Assembly (NCBI GenBank): GCA_001632435.1
Contig: KV424135.1
Span: forward strand, 1 to 39,421
Direction: 5' to 3'
Length of the DNA stretch: 39,421 bases
Source: Calocera cornea HHB12733
Lineage: Eukaryota > Basidiomycota > Dacrymycetes > Dacrymycetales > Dacrymycetaceae
The translations under genes were made by a program, and so were the position numbers. Shown in pieces: positions 20,667 through 31,366 of this stretch (positions are counted from its first letter, which is position 1; each line of letters opens with the position of its first letter). Below the pieces are notes generated by a model. The model searched no databases. It was not told the DNA's origin and saw nothing but the letters and a program-made list of their open reading frames with translations.

Positions 20667-21705
20667 ATGTCTTATCATGGTCTCTCACTTCCCTCTACTG
20701 GCCCGTCGGTGCCCCAACAGCGGCCAGCAATGCAGTCCATGCCCGTCCAGCAGCTCACGCCACCCGCTACGGAAGGCGCTAAGACTCCCGCCGCACCGCT
20801 CACTCTCGAGCAGCAACACATCACTGCTGTAGATGGAATCGTTCCTACACTCCAGTAAGTTCTGTCCCTTGATATCACGCATGGATGGCGTTGCGAGGTT
20901 GGACGGGGGGAGGATGGATGGTAGGTTGATTGTGCGGGCAACGCCGTCCATTTTGTGACTGGCGTGGAGTCGTGCTTTTATTGGTTGGTATCTCAATCCA
21001 GTAGGACACGTTACTTACCGCTTCTCCTCCTTCCCCTTCCTCCTACCCTGCTCTACCTCTGCACGCCATCTACTCATCTAGAAACATCGTCGCTACTGTC
21101 AATCTCGACTGCCGACTGGATCTCAAGACTATCGCATTACATGCCCGTAATGCCGAGTACAATCCTAAAGTAGGTGCAGCCGCCGAATCCAGGCAGTACA
21201 AGCACTGAGATGTCATTCATAGCGTTTCGCCGCCGTGATTATGCGCATACGAGAACCGAAGACGACCGCGCTTATCTTTGCCTCCGGCAAGATGGTCGTC
21301 ACCGGTGCCAAGTCGGAGGATGATTCCCGACTGGCTTCTCGAAAGTATGCGCGTATCGTGCAGAAGCTTGGCTTCGATACGCGATTCGTCGACTTCAAGA
21401 TCCAGAACATTGTCGGCTCGTGCGACGTGAAGTTCCCCATTCGTTTGGAGGGATTGGCCTACTCGCACGGACAGTTCAGCAGCTACGAACCTGAGGTGAG
21501 TCATCACTCTTCCAACAGCATGCGCAACGTGCTGACTATGTCTCAGCTGTTCCCCGGTCTTATCTACCGGATGCTCAAGCCTAAGGTCGTATTGCTGATC
21601 TTCGTCTCCGGGAAGATCGTCCTCACTGGCGCCAAAGTCCGCGAGGAGATCTATACTGCCTTCAACACTATCTACACCGTGCTACAAGAGTTCAAGAAGC
21701 CTTGA
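20667..21705 (+). CDS. SPT15: TATA-binding protein (TBP), 235 aa
   Basis: General transcription factor of TFIID, and also used with Pol I and Pol III. Exons: 20667-20854, 21082-21169, 21223-21495, 21547-21705. The first 60 residues are a variable Pro/Gln-rich tail. The saddle follows as two repeats: the first runs from [20 protein letters not shown] to [20 protein letters not shown], and the second from [19 protein letters not shown] to [19 protein letters not shown]. Both DNA-contacting FASGK/FVSGK and TGAK motifs are present, with the conserved end [11 protein letters not shown]. Intron 1 is unusually long for this window (227 bp), placed at the tail-core border. Confidence 0.98.
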
Positions 21706-22420
21706 GCACCTCTGTCGCGTGCTGGTCGCCCGGCTGTCGCTGTATCCATTACACTCCTATCGCCTTTCTCCTGTTCTCTCTTGCAATCACCCCTAAAACC
21801 CGACAATCGTCCTTTTCGCTCGCAATCGTTCCCTTCCTTTCCAACGAACCCATGCCACCGCCGCCTTCCAATATGACGAACTACGCCTGTCCATTGGACC
21901 CCTCAGCAACATGCGATTCCTATCTCCTTTTCGCCTCGGGTATATTAGGTTCTGTACAACTACAGTTGCACGGGCGTCGCCCCTCTGCACCACCCCGCCC
22001 ACTGCTCGATCTTGACATCGGACAATTCACGAGCTGACCGGCTACATGGGCAGAGGAGCAGCTTCGATGTGCTCAACTTCGCTAGTAGGTGTATATAGGG
22101 GAGACTAGCAATAAAAACAAATAATGTTCATTTAGTGGGGGCATGCAAGTCTAAAGGTGTTGTGCCCCGTTGCATGGTCGTGAGACACGAGACCCTATGG
22201 GGCGGTCGGTACATTCCAGGAATCTCCCTTTTCATCAGCAAAAGCCGGTCACCGTCGCATATCTTCAGGCAAAACCCTTCTACATCACTCAGCGCCACAT
22301 ATCATCCCATATCCGCAGTCGCACCGCCTCGTAACAGCATACCGAGCCGTCTCTACTCCCTCCAGCAACACAGTCTATGTATCCACACGCCCTGCGATAA
22401 CTCGAACCCCTCGTCCCAAA
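21706..22420. other. Intergenic region TBP-glycosyltransferase
   Basis: Carries the TBP 3' UTR (AATAAAAACAAATAA-like AT-rich sequence at about 22109) and the upstream region of the next gene. Pyrimidine-rich stretches lie at 22250-22400. The open frame 22135-22698 overlaps the next gene in another frame and is not coding. Confidence 0.5.
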
Positions 22421-24531
22421 ATGGTCGTAGACGACCACACTCACTCACGGTCAAATGGGAATGCGCGGGACTTGCCGTTCCCTACCGGCAGCCCTGTACC
22501 GCGGTACTGGGTCCGCCGTTCTGCGCTTTCCTGTTTTGCACCTGGCTACCGCTGGCGCACAATCCCGGGCATTCTGGCTCTGCTACTTGTCATTGGCTTT
22601 TTCTACCCAACAAGGCCACCGCGGCCCCCGTCACCTTCAGGAGGGTGGATCGATCCGATATCACCGGCTGCACGAATACGGAATGGAGGGCCGGGTAGGC
22701 GGGAGGACGGAACGGTGTGTGGGGTTCGTGCGAGGATAGCTGAGGAAGGCGGCGGATGGACGATGGACAGGATAAAGGAGATGGTAGCCGAGACGGAGGG
22801 ATTCTTCATGCGCGATTGGAGTCTACATTTGGGCTGGAACAACGTGCGCACTTTGCCGAGCTGATAGTGCATGGTTGAGCTGACGAGAGGGCAGATGAGG
22901 TACATCATTGAATCCGGTGTTAACCAGGCGTACATCCTGAATCGCACCCTTGTGCTACCAACTTACGTGTATGCGCGGAACTGCGAACTCGAGCGGTCGG
23001 TATCCTCCGCCTGGTGCTATTTTTCCATACTGATCTAGTGATGCAGGGAAGTCTGCGCGGCTTATGGCGGCGTGATCGATCGCACAACATGGGGCGTGAC
23101 CTCGCATTTACCGGCTGGCGAGACTGCCTCGTTCCGCATGCCCCTTGGTGTCATGCTCGACCTGGACGTATTGCGAGCGCACCGGAATGTCATCCTCATG
23201 TCGGAATACCTGGCTCTTCAAGGTCTTCCAGCAACGCTCGAACCTGTAACTGGCAAGTTTTCTAGCGAGCTCGTACCGGAGGGAGTGACCCTGCAAACCC
23301 TGGATGCTTGGTACTATGACGGCGATATGGCTCGTGTGGACCGCGCCCCAGCGCCGTATCAAAACGACAAACGATGGACTTACGATCCGGAGATGGCCGA
23401 GAAGCTCAAGGCCTACACTCATAATGGCATCTTCATGCAATGGGACAATGGATGGAAGGCAGTCAGCGAGGGACAAGGGCCAGGCTTCACCCAACAGGAT
23501 GCAGAGGAGGTGCTGGGCCTGTATGGGTATTCCGTCATCTACTCGTATACTGGACAGTGCGTCTGCTTTTGCGCTGTGTCGTGCTGAGTCTAATAGCTGC
23601 ACAGACGCGTCGAGCACTTGAAGTTTGTCGGTTTCCCTGTCAAGTTCATATGTATGACAAACCGCATTCATGGGTGGTACGATGACTGGTCGCCCTCCGT
23701 TGCCAATGTGCTCTGGCTGCAAGGAGAGATCCATGTGAACAGGCGGCCGGTGCGTTTTGCCGTCAATTTCTGCATAACCTTGAGCTGACCTCTTGCAATC
23801 AGTCTGACATGTGGTTCTCTACGCCTCAGGCAAGGGACGAGTACTCGGAATTTGTCCTTTATACCATGCGCCGGCCAGAGAACATCCTGAGGATTGCGCA
23901 CCGGGTGGACTTGCGGATGCGCAAGATCGTGGGAGGACGGATGTGGATGGCGGCTCATATGCGGCGCGGTGACTGTAAGCACAGCTCCAAGATATCAGCG
24001 CTCCAATCTCACGGCAGACGGCAGTTACCACTGTCGATTGGGTTCGAGTTGGTTCAATTGAGGAGCAGTGGAATCGAGTACACGGCCGTCTTAACGAGGG
24101 ACGACAGGTGCTGCAGAACATCTGGCACAAATCGAAACAGACATACGAGGTGCCCGGCGCGCAACCGTATGAAGGCTGGCAAGGGGCGTTACCTCCAGCT
24201 CATACTGATCCGTATGTGACCCATTTAATTCCCACCCAGTTATCGCTGACCAGGGCATAGATTCTTTCTGGCGACGGACGAACGAGATCCCGAGAACATT
24301 GCCTTCCTACGCAATCAGAGCGCTATTCTCATCAACGACCTCCTTACGCCGGAGGATCGGCAGGAACTGGGCTGGCCGATCATGATGACCGATTTCCTTG
24401 GGTTGTTGGAGCAAGCAATCCTCGCTCGAAGTGCATACTTTGTGGGGCGAATGGAGAGCAGCGTCAGCGGAGGAGCCCTGAACATGCGAGCAGCATGGGG
24501 CATGGATCCACGGACGATGAACTTCGAGTGA
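22421..24531 (+). CDS. Type II membrane glycosyltransferase candidate (O-fucosyltransferase-like), 602 aa
   Basis: Exons: 22421-22843, 22895-22995, 23047-23556, 23605-23749, 23803-23974, 24025-24211, 24261-24531. A cytosolic tail of about 45 residues precedes one membrane segment (IPGILALLLVIGFFYP, residues 48-63) and a Pro-rich stem, the layout of Golgi type II transferases. The lumenal part has YIIESGVNQAYILNRTLVLP, which resembles the GxNN/R-region of O-fucosyltransferases. AAHMRRGDF at about 443-451 matches the nucleotide-sugar-binding H-x-R-R-G-D motif of that superfamily. FFLATDERDPENIAFL and the conserved C-terminal AYFVGRMESSVSGGALNMR follow. The sugar and acceptor cannot be told from sequence; it may be a fungal family without biochemical data. 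Confidence 0.75.
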
Positions 24532-25056
24532 GCCGATTTGAGCAGGACAAGGGTATTAGACTTTTCTCTGGGCACTTCAGGTTGCCTCTATCTTGGATTT
24601 TCTAGGGACATTGGCCGTCTGGCCGGAACTGTAAAATACGCAGCTTCCCCATGGGGCTGCATATTGGAGGTAGGAACGTGGGTGGTTGCATGTATCACTA
24701 TATTTTACATAATATACCTTTGATTCTCGGTAATGTGACATCGCACCAGCTTAGTAGGAGGGCGGCCTCCCGGTACACTTACCCGTCTGATCGCGTGGGA
24801 CGGCGGCTTCAAGCTTGCCTCCGTCATCGGTCCGCCGACTGTCGGTCACACCCGTAGCGAGATCGGTGGAGAACGACGTACAGGTCGTCATGCAACCTGG
24901 TCCTGGTCGGTGCCCTTTAGGGCGGCTTCAGTAATGCAGCTTTGCCCACTTTACCATTCTGCACAAGACATGCTTGCTTCGGGGTGAATCAGCCCCACTA
25001 GCCGCCTGGTACTTCCCATACTCGGTCTCGTCTCCAATCCAGCACTTGTCTGCCCA
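24532..25056. other. Intergenic region before the STAND gene
   Basis: No gene supported. It contains the 3' UTR of the glycosyltransferase gene and an AT-rich patch (24700-24735). An extra 5' exon for the STAND gene was looked for and not found convincingly. Confidence 0.45.
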
Positions 25057-27753
25057 ATGGCGACCTCCGCAGGAGCCTCTACCCAACTAACGACGGGCAC
25101 GACCACGAGCAATGCATCTACTCTCAGGATGCTCGATTCTACTATGGACGTCCTCCTGGAGCTCGCGCTGCCGGGTAGCGTACGCAGCTTCCAGATGACC
25201 TACCCGTCGACCATCCAGCTAGCTGTGGAGATGCCAATGGTCCGCATTCCACACAAGCCGAAGATCTTCTATGGTCGAGACATAGTGGTCGAGACAATTG
25301 CTGCGAGTCTGGTCGGAGAGACAGCGGCTCGATTCGCCGTGCTTGGTGCGGATGGGATCGGCAAGACGAGCGTCGCAGCGGCCGTATGGCATAGTCAAGA
25401 TGTGGAGAAGAAGTATGGGAGCAGTCGGGTGTGGGTCAGCTGCGATGGGATCATGTCCGACGAGGGGCTCGTACCTGCACTCGCTGCTGCATTCAACGTG
25501 CCAGACAATCAGAGAGATCAGCTGCGAAACCGCCTTCTACAATACCTGAAATTTCGGGCCGACGCCGCACTGGTGGTACTCGACAATTACCATGTACCGC
25601 CGAAAACCGTTGAAGAAGGAGCCGATCGAACCCTCCTTGGCGAGCTGGCCAGCATCCCTCATATTTCGCTCCTCTTCACGACAGGAAGGCCTCAGCAGCC
25701 AGCGGGTATCGAGTGGTCCCAATTGCTCCTACCACCGCTCGACGTCTCTACAGCACGCGCTGTCTATCTGGCACACGGTGGCCAAGAGGATGATCGACTC
25801 GATGAGGTTCTTGCTTTGCTCGATGGGTCTCCACTCGCCATCGTCCTTGGAGCAAAGCAAAGTCGCGCCCTTCCTGCAGCCGATTTGGTGCGAGCATATC
25901 AGCACCAAAAGGCGAATCTGGTCGGCCGAAGCAGCAGAACACCGCCGACCGGGCTTGAACTGGCTGTCAGTGTGACCTTGGATAGCCAAGCCGTACGCAA
26001 TAGTCCCCAAGCGCTACCGGTGCTAAGCACATTGTCGCTCCTACCCGATGGTATTGAAATCACCCAACTCCCGGCGGTCATGCCCAATACGCCGGACATC
26101 GAGCACGCCGTCAACATCCTTGAACAGCTCGGTCTGGTCATCCAGTGGGGTAGGCGCCTCAGGGCAATATCGGCCGTTCGACCGTTCCTACTGGACCAAC
26201 ATCCTCCGATTGCCGAAAATGTCAAGGTATTGCGTTTCTCCTTGTGCGCCCCAGTGGACAACTTTGGCATCACCATACCTGATACCGCTACCGTGGGCCG
26301 AGTCACCAAGGAGCTTGGTAACATCACATCGGTTTTATCTTATGAATTGCGGAACTGCAACTTGGACCCGGCGGTGCTACACAGTATCCATCAACTCTGC
26401 ATCTTCAAGGCTCACGCACGCTATGGTGACTGCAAGCCGCTGGTCATGCTGGCTGCCCAGGAGCTTGAGCGACAGCAATCCTCGCATATGGAATCTCAAT
26501 ACCTGTTGATTTATCTCACCTGCTCTCTGATGGCTCAAAAGGATTGGAATGATGCAGCTGCCCTGCTGGACCAAGTCAATTCTACGGCAATCCACCCCCG
26601 GCTGGAAGCCACTAGACTGCTACTGTATGCGGTCCTTCACATGACCCAACATCGTTTCGAGGATACAACCAAGCTGCTCCTGCAAGCAACGGCTTCGCAT
26701 GATGGAAACGCCTCCCTTCAAGCGGCGATGTGTACGGAGCTACTTGCTGGCATCGCTGTCCGCCAAGGAAATTTGGACGAAGCCCAGTCTCGCTGCGCAG
26801 CTGCGGAGCGGTATTACACGTCCATCGAGAACCAGCTGGGATCTTATCGATGTCAGGAACTTCTGGCCAACATCTTCGTTGAACAAAGCAGACATGCCGA
26901 TGCCTTCCGAATGTTTATGGAACTACTGCATGCCTACAGTGATGCCGGATTCGACTGTGGAGTATCCCGCCTCCAAAGGTCGCTGTATCGCATACATTTC
27001 CTTGATGGTCGATACGAAGCAGCGCTGACCGGCTACAGCGCAGCGAAACGCAAAGCGCAGGAAGCACATGACAAATTTGCATTCGCCGACTGCGAGCGAG
27101 GCTCGGCAAGAACGTACGAGCTCATGCAGCTGCCCGCAGCAGCTCTGGAGCTGTACAGAGTTGCCGTCTCTCTGTTTCAAGGCCTCGACGAAGTCATTGA
27201 AGTAGCGCACACACGACTTGATCTCGGGCACTGCATGTGCGACGCACAGCTACCAGCAGACGGACTTTCTCAAATGTCTGCTGCGATGGCTGCGTTCGAC
27301 TACTACGGGCTTAAGTATCCTTCCGCCAAGTGCAAGCAGTACAGTGGGAAAGTCCTCGCTTCTCTCAGAGCAGCCAAAGAGGGTCTTTCCCGATTGCGAG
27401 CTGCACTGGGAGTATTCTTAGAGCTCGACCATAAAATCGACGCAGCAGACTGCTACATCACCATAGCGGGAATCTGCTACTCCTCTCAACAACTGGACGT
27501 TGCAGAAGAAGCAACGAGATCTGCCATGTCACTCTATGAAACGGGTGGAAAGCCAGAAAGCAAGGCCAACTGCACCGTTATCCTCGCCAGCTGCTACAGA
27601 CAGAGAGGAATGGTCGAAGATGCAACCCGTGCAGCCCAGGAAGGGCTTGATATACTCTCCAAGCTGGACGATCGAGCCTTGGCCGACGAAGGTGTCGTGC
27701 GAATGCTCAAGGGCTTCCTTGCGTCGACGCATGAGGCGGAGACCGACGAGTAA
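25057..27753 (+). CDS. STAND NTPase with NB-ARC-like domain and TPR-like repeats, 898 aa
   Basis: Uninterrupted single-exon gene. After a 70-residue N-terminus comes KPKIFYGRD (the usual entry of fungal NB-ARC/NACHT modules). Walker A is GADGIGKTS (97-105), Walker B ALVVLDN (171-177), the sensor-like LFTTGR is at 206-211 and a GSPLAI motif in place of GLPL at 257-262. From about residue 430 to the end the protein is a helical solenoid with TPR-like pairs (AALTGYSAAKRKAQ, ALELYRVAVSLFQ). Such proteins work as self-associating switches in fungal non-self recognition or as scaffolds. No N-terminal effector domain (HeLo, patatin, PNP, lipase) is visible. Lack of introns contrasts with all large neighbours. 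Confidence 0.88.
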   Translation: MATSAGASTQLTTGTTTSNASTLRMLDSTMDVLLELALPGSVRSFQMTYPSTIQLAVEMPMVRIPHKPKIFYGRDIVVETIAASLVGETAARFAVLGADGIGKTSVAAAVWHSQDVEKKYGSSRVWVSCDGIMSDEGLVPALAAAFNVPDNQRDQLRNRLLQYLKFRADAALVVLDNYHVPPKTVEEGADRTLLGELASIPHISLLFTTGRPQQPAGIEWSQLLLPPLDVSTARAVYLAHGGQEDDRLDEVLALLDGSPLAIVLGAKQSRALPAADLVRAYQHQKANLVGRSSRTPPTGLELAVSVTLDSQAVRNSPQALPVLSTLSLLPDGIEITQLPAVMPNTPDIEHAVNILEQLGLVIQWGRRLRAISAVRPFLLDQHPPIAENVKVLRFSLCAPVDNFGITIPDTATVGRVTKELGNITSVLSYELRNCNLDPAVLHSIHQLCIFKAHARYGDCKPLVMLAAQELERQQSSHMESQYLLIYLTCSLMAQKDWNDAAALLDQVNSTAIHPRLEATRLLLYAVLHMTQHRFEDTTKLLLQATASHDGNASLQAAMCTELLAGIAVRQGNLDEAQSRCAAAERYYTSIENQLGSYRCQELLANIFVEQSRHADAFRMFMELLHAYSDAGFDCGVSRLQRSLYRIHFLDGRYEAALTGYSAAKRKAQEAHDKFAFADCERGSARTYELMQLPAAALELYRVAVSLFQGLDEVIEVAHTRLDLGHCMCDAQLPADGLSQMSAAMAAFDYYGLKYPSAKCKQYSGKVLASLRAAKEGLSRLRAALGVFLELDHKIDAADCYITIAGICYSSQQLDVAEEATRSAMSLYETGGKPESKANCTVILASCYRQRGMVEDATRAAQEGLDILSKLDDRALADEGVVRMLKGFLASTHEAETDE

Positions 27754-28501
27754 TTCCACTATTCCGGCCCCTACTTTCTAGACTTCTGCCTCGCCCTGTC
27801 ACAATCACTCGCATACAGTAGACGCAGCTGTATTTCTATATAGCACAGCAAATGGTAATTCTTGCATATGCAAGCCGCTTTGACCATCCTCAGCTCTTCA
27901 GTCGGAGATGGACCAGTAAAACAAGGTGGCCTTAAAGCGGGGTTAGGTTTCAAGCCGCACTATCCAAGTACTCGCCAGTGGCCTTTCAATATCCCGCAAT
28001 GCGTTCTTACGGTGTATATTGTCTGCGACATTGGTTGCTATCCACACGTAAAAGCCACCTAGGCTACTCTCGAGTTGGAAAGATGCGAGCGTTTCTCTGT
28101 CTCACAGCGCGCCTTGTACCCGCTTCAGGACCTTTGCACAATAAGACACGCACACGCCCCCTCCTTCGTTGAGGCTACATCGACCTGTTTCACTGTCTAA
28201 CGACCGCCTCTCCGACCATCGGGCGGACCTTGGAAATAGCGGCGACTCTCGCTGCATTCGTATACCTGAACCACTGCTGTGGAAGAGCCCCACCTTTGCA
28301 CCGCACAAAGCGCCAACGCGCACCAGGATACGTGTATGTCACCGATGGTAACAACCATGGCCATACTTACTCGATCTCCCCCGCGCTGGAGCATCGGAGA
28401 AGATAAAAGGCGTGCGGGGGGAAGAATGCATATTCCTTTTCATCACCCCAACCGTCCGAACTAATCCTTGAGCATCGATTATATCAAACATCTTTATTAC
28501 T
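27754..28501. other. Intergenic region STAND gene-H3 variant
   Basis: No gene supported; short open frames lack coding composition. An ATAAAAGG element at about 28403-28410, 90-100 bp before the H3-variant start, could serve as its TATA-like box. Confidence 0.45.
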
Positions 28502-29231
28502 ATGGCCCGTACAAAGGTAAGCCGACTGAGGTATCCGTCATGCATCGCTAACGAACCCAACTAGCAAACAGCCCGCAAGAGCACAGGAGGTAGTGGAGGG
28601 CCCATTCGCGTCCCAACACATAAAGACTGACCCACTCCACAGGCAAGGCACCTCGCAAACAGCTTGCAGCATTGCAGGCGACCAAGGCCGTCAAGGAGGG
28701 CGGCAAGGGAGTCAAGGGAGGCCGCGGGGGCCGCCCCAGGGGAAGCGGCCCGGGAGGCAACAGCGGTCCCCCGACTGGGGGTGCGAAGAAGGCACACCGC
28801 TTTCGCCCAGGAACGGTTGCGCTGAGGGAAATCAGGCGCTACCAGAAGTCGACCGAGCTGCTCATTCGCAAGATGCCGTTCCAGCGTCTGGTCCGCGAGA
28901 TAGCTCAGGAATTCAAAACGGATCTCAGGTTTCAGAGCAGCGCTGTGATGGCACTGCAGGAAGCGGCCGAGGGTGCGTTTCATACTTGTTCGAAGCCAAG
29001 GACACCGGGTTGATGTGGAAGCTTGCAGAGTACCTTGTGGGCCTGTTCGAGGACACTAACCTATGTGCAATTCATGCAAAGCGAGTAACCATCCAGGTGC
29101 GCGGGGAAGTAGTGTGGTGGATCCATGCTGACTTGTATGTATAGCCCAAAGACCTGCTGCTGGCGAGGAGGATACGAGGAGAGAAACAAGATGACATTAA
29201 GAGGCCGGAGCGGCCCAGTCAGTGGAAGTGA
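28502..29231 (+). CDS. Histone H3 variant with Gly-rich tail insertion and C-terminal extension, 174 aa
   Basis: Exons: 28502-28516 (encodes MARTK only), 28565-28589, 28643-28972, 29029-29096, 29145-29231. The tail keeps the canonical [21 protein letters not shown], so K4, K9, K14 and K18 are present. About 24 extra residues follow ([19 protein letters not shown] and more) in place of the ARKS27 region. GGAKKAHR restores the K36 context, with Pro38 changed to Ala. The histone fold is near canonical ([58 protein letters not shown]). About 13 extra residues follow RRIRGE (acidic/basic, ending SQWK). Loop 1 is not extended and Phe is kept in LRFQ, unlike classical CENP-A; ALQEAAE is CENP-A-like. 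It is either the centromeric H3 of this fungus or another replacement variant. Confidence 0.9.
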
Positions 29232-29854
29232 TCGTTCGGAACTCGTACCAGTGACAGTGTACAACCACCCTAGTTATGATGTAATGTCGATTTAATCTCC
29301 CTCGTTCAAGAAGTCCACTCTGCCGACAAACCGGCGTCAGAGACATAAGACTGGATACGGCGGTGCCGTCGGATTGAACAGCGGCCAGCACTAAGTACAG
29401 TATCGTGAGTCAAGGTGGCTGGAAGCCCCGAAAATTGAGGGACTTTGCCGCGCCTGCCGACACCGTCAGAAGCACAGCACTTGCAGCGCAGCATTCGTAT
29501 AAGAGAAGCAATGAGACAGCGCCGTCGCTGTCGGAATATACTTATACACAAATCGAAGCGGCCACCGCAAATCCGGTGAGAAGATGGACGGTGAAGCCTG
29601 TGAATGGAAGGCTGGTGGGGCGGGTTCAGGCTTCGCGAACTGATGAGGCTGCGCTGCCGTGCGACATATCGCATGGTCATTCCATCAGCCCTCATCTACG
29701 TCCTTTACGTCGACAACACGATATGTATGAATAAACACAGACATAGCCAGCCTTCTTTGCTCGTTCCCCTCTCTGTTCTTACTCTCTACCCCGCAGCGAG
29801 CAGCGCTGCGCTCGACGTCCATTAGCCAACGAATCACCGCCGACACCGACGCGG
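29232..29854. other. Intergenic region H3 variant-PL14-like gene
   Basis: Overlapping open frames on both strands (29306-29695 minus, 29405-29734 plus) lack recognisable features and are not accepted. The right end is pyrimidine-rich and should hold the lyase promoter. Confidence 0.45.
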
Positions 29855-31054
29855 ATGATGTGGCCGTGGGACCCGCCGCACGGCGCGCCCTCCCGCACGC
29901 GGTTCTATATCTGCGTCGGCCTCACCGCGCTCGTCACGCTCAGCTTTACCTTCTTCCACCCCTGGTCCCATCTCTCCATAGCGGACATGTCGACATACGA
30001 GAGCGCGTCGGCCTTCCTGCGTGGTGTCAAGTCACCCGCCTTCCTCGCCCGCTCCCTCTTCCCTGTCCAGCCGTTCGTCAGCGCCTGGTCAACAAGCGTG
30101 CCATTCGCAAACGCCACGGGGGGTATCAGCTTCTTTGAGCTGAGCGACGAGAACTTGCGAAGCACGAAGATTGCGAGCTCGACCCTGCGACATACGCTCG
30201 TATCCGCTCCGCCGGGACTCAGCAAGGACGAGCACGCGTTCCGAGCTGACTATCCAAAGGGCAGCATCAACCCGCAGGGACTGGTCAAGGGCGGATTCTC
30301 GTTCTATGCGCCGGGGCCGATGCAGAGCGAGCTGGAGGGGGCGAAGGAGGTCATCTTTAGCTATGCGGTCATGTTCCAAGATGGGTTCCAATTCCGAAAA
30401 GGCGGGAAGCTACCTGGTCTCTGTACGTCTCCTTCTCATTGCTTATCCATGTCCAATCTCACATTTTTCGACAGACGGCGGCACATCCCCCGAAACCGCC
30501 TACGCCTGCTCCGGCGGCCGCACCTCCTCCCGCTCAGAATGCTTCGACCTCCGCCTGATGTGGCGTTCTGCCGGCGCAGGCGAGCTGTACGCCTACCTCC
30601 CACCTGCGCCGCACAACGAGCACCTCTGCCACGAGGGGTTCCAGAGCGAGTGCGACTGGTACGGTGTCAGTATCGGTAGGGGCAACTGGTACTTCGAGCC
30701 CGGGCAGTGGACGATCGTGAGCGAGAGGGTGAGGCTGAATGATGTTGGCGAGGGTAATGGTAAGGACAATTCGAAGAACCCTGTGGAGACGTTCTTGACA
30801 GATATTACAGGCGAAGTACAGGTCTTCATCAACGGCGAGAGCGTCATCCACAGCACCGGGATCATCATCTGCAAGACAGGAGAATGCGTCTTCCGCGGTG
30901 TACACATGCAGGTTTGTCCCGTTCTCTTAATTCCCATATTTGTGATGCTAACACGCATCGATAGACGTTCTTCGGGGGCTCTAGTTCAGCATGGGCGAGC
31001 CCACAAGACCAGAGCGCGTACTTCTCTGCATTCTCGATGTCTATCATCGAGTAA
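29855..31054 (+). CDS. PL14-like polysaccharide lyase, membrane-anchored, 364 aa
   Basis: Exons: 29855-30422, 30475-30911, 30965-31054. A membrane segment (FYICVGLTALVTLSFTFF, about residues 17-34) follows a short cytosolic tail, so this is a signal anchor or uncleaved signal. The lumenal/extracellular part has the beta-jelly-roll signature of fungal family 14 lyase-like proteins: KGGFSFYAPGP, EVIFSYAVMFQDGFQF, KGGKLPGLYGG, ACSGGR with CFDLRLMWR, GELYAYLP, and then WTIVSERVRLND and VFINGESVIHSTGIII. TFFGGSSSAWASPQDQSAYF closes the domain. Family 14 cleaves uronate-containing glycans by beta-elimination. The substrate of the fungal branch is unsettled. A second in-frame ATG is the very next codon. 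Confidence 0.87.
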
Positions 31055-31366
31055 ATACCCTGCGCCTCAAAAGAGTCGAACTTTTCGAGGTTAACTTGCT
31101 TCACACTATATCGGTACATCTCCCAGCCTGGCCTAGATTAATACTGTAGCGTACCCATCCATCTGTATACCGTAGTAATTTGTATTATCTGGTTTTGTAT
31201 ATTTAAATTGAGCTATGGTTGTTTTGAGAATCAGTTGATTGGGTCCGAGACGCGTCGTAATGTAGCGCGTCGCGTCGCGTGCCTGACCCGCACACCGGAG
31301 TGGTCCTCACCTGCTGTCACACCTCATCCACACTTGGCCTACGATACCGTTGACTTGTTGCCCGCT
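31055..31366. other. Intergenic region with POL12 promoter
   Basis: Holds the lyase 3' UTR and the POL12 upstream region, which is rich in CGCGTCGCGT words after an MCB box. Confidence 0.5.
31250..31255. promoter_or_regulatory. MCB box (ACGCGT) before POL12
   Basis: ACGCGT, the MluI cell-cycle box recognised by MBF in fungi, 112 bp before the POL12 start codon. A further GCGCGTCGCGTCGCGT stretch follows at 31265-31280. POL12-class replication genes are known MBF targets in yeasts. Confidence 0.6.

Noticed and set aside
22135..22698. 187-codon plus-strand frame
   Set aside because: Its second half is the glycosyltransferase exon 1 in another frame; its first half lacks coding features.
28502..29231. 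Firm call as CENP-A
   Set aside because: Loop 1 is not lengthened and the Phe of LRFQ is kept. The evidence only supports an H3 variant with CENP-A as one option.
29306..29734. Overlapping open frames on both strands
   Set aside because: Arg/Ser-rich translations typical of GC-rich non-coding DNA, and no splice-compatible neighbours.
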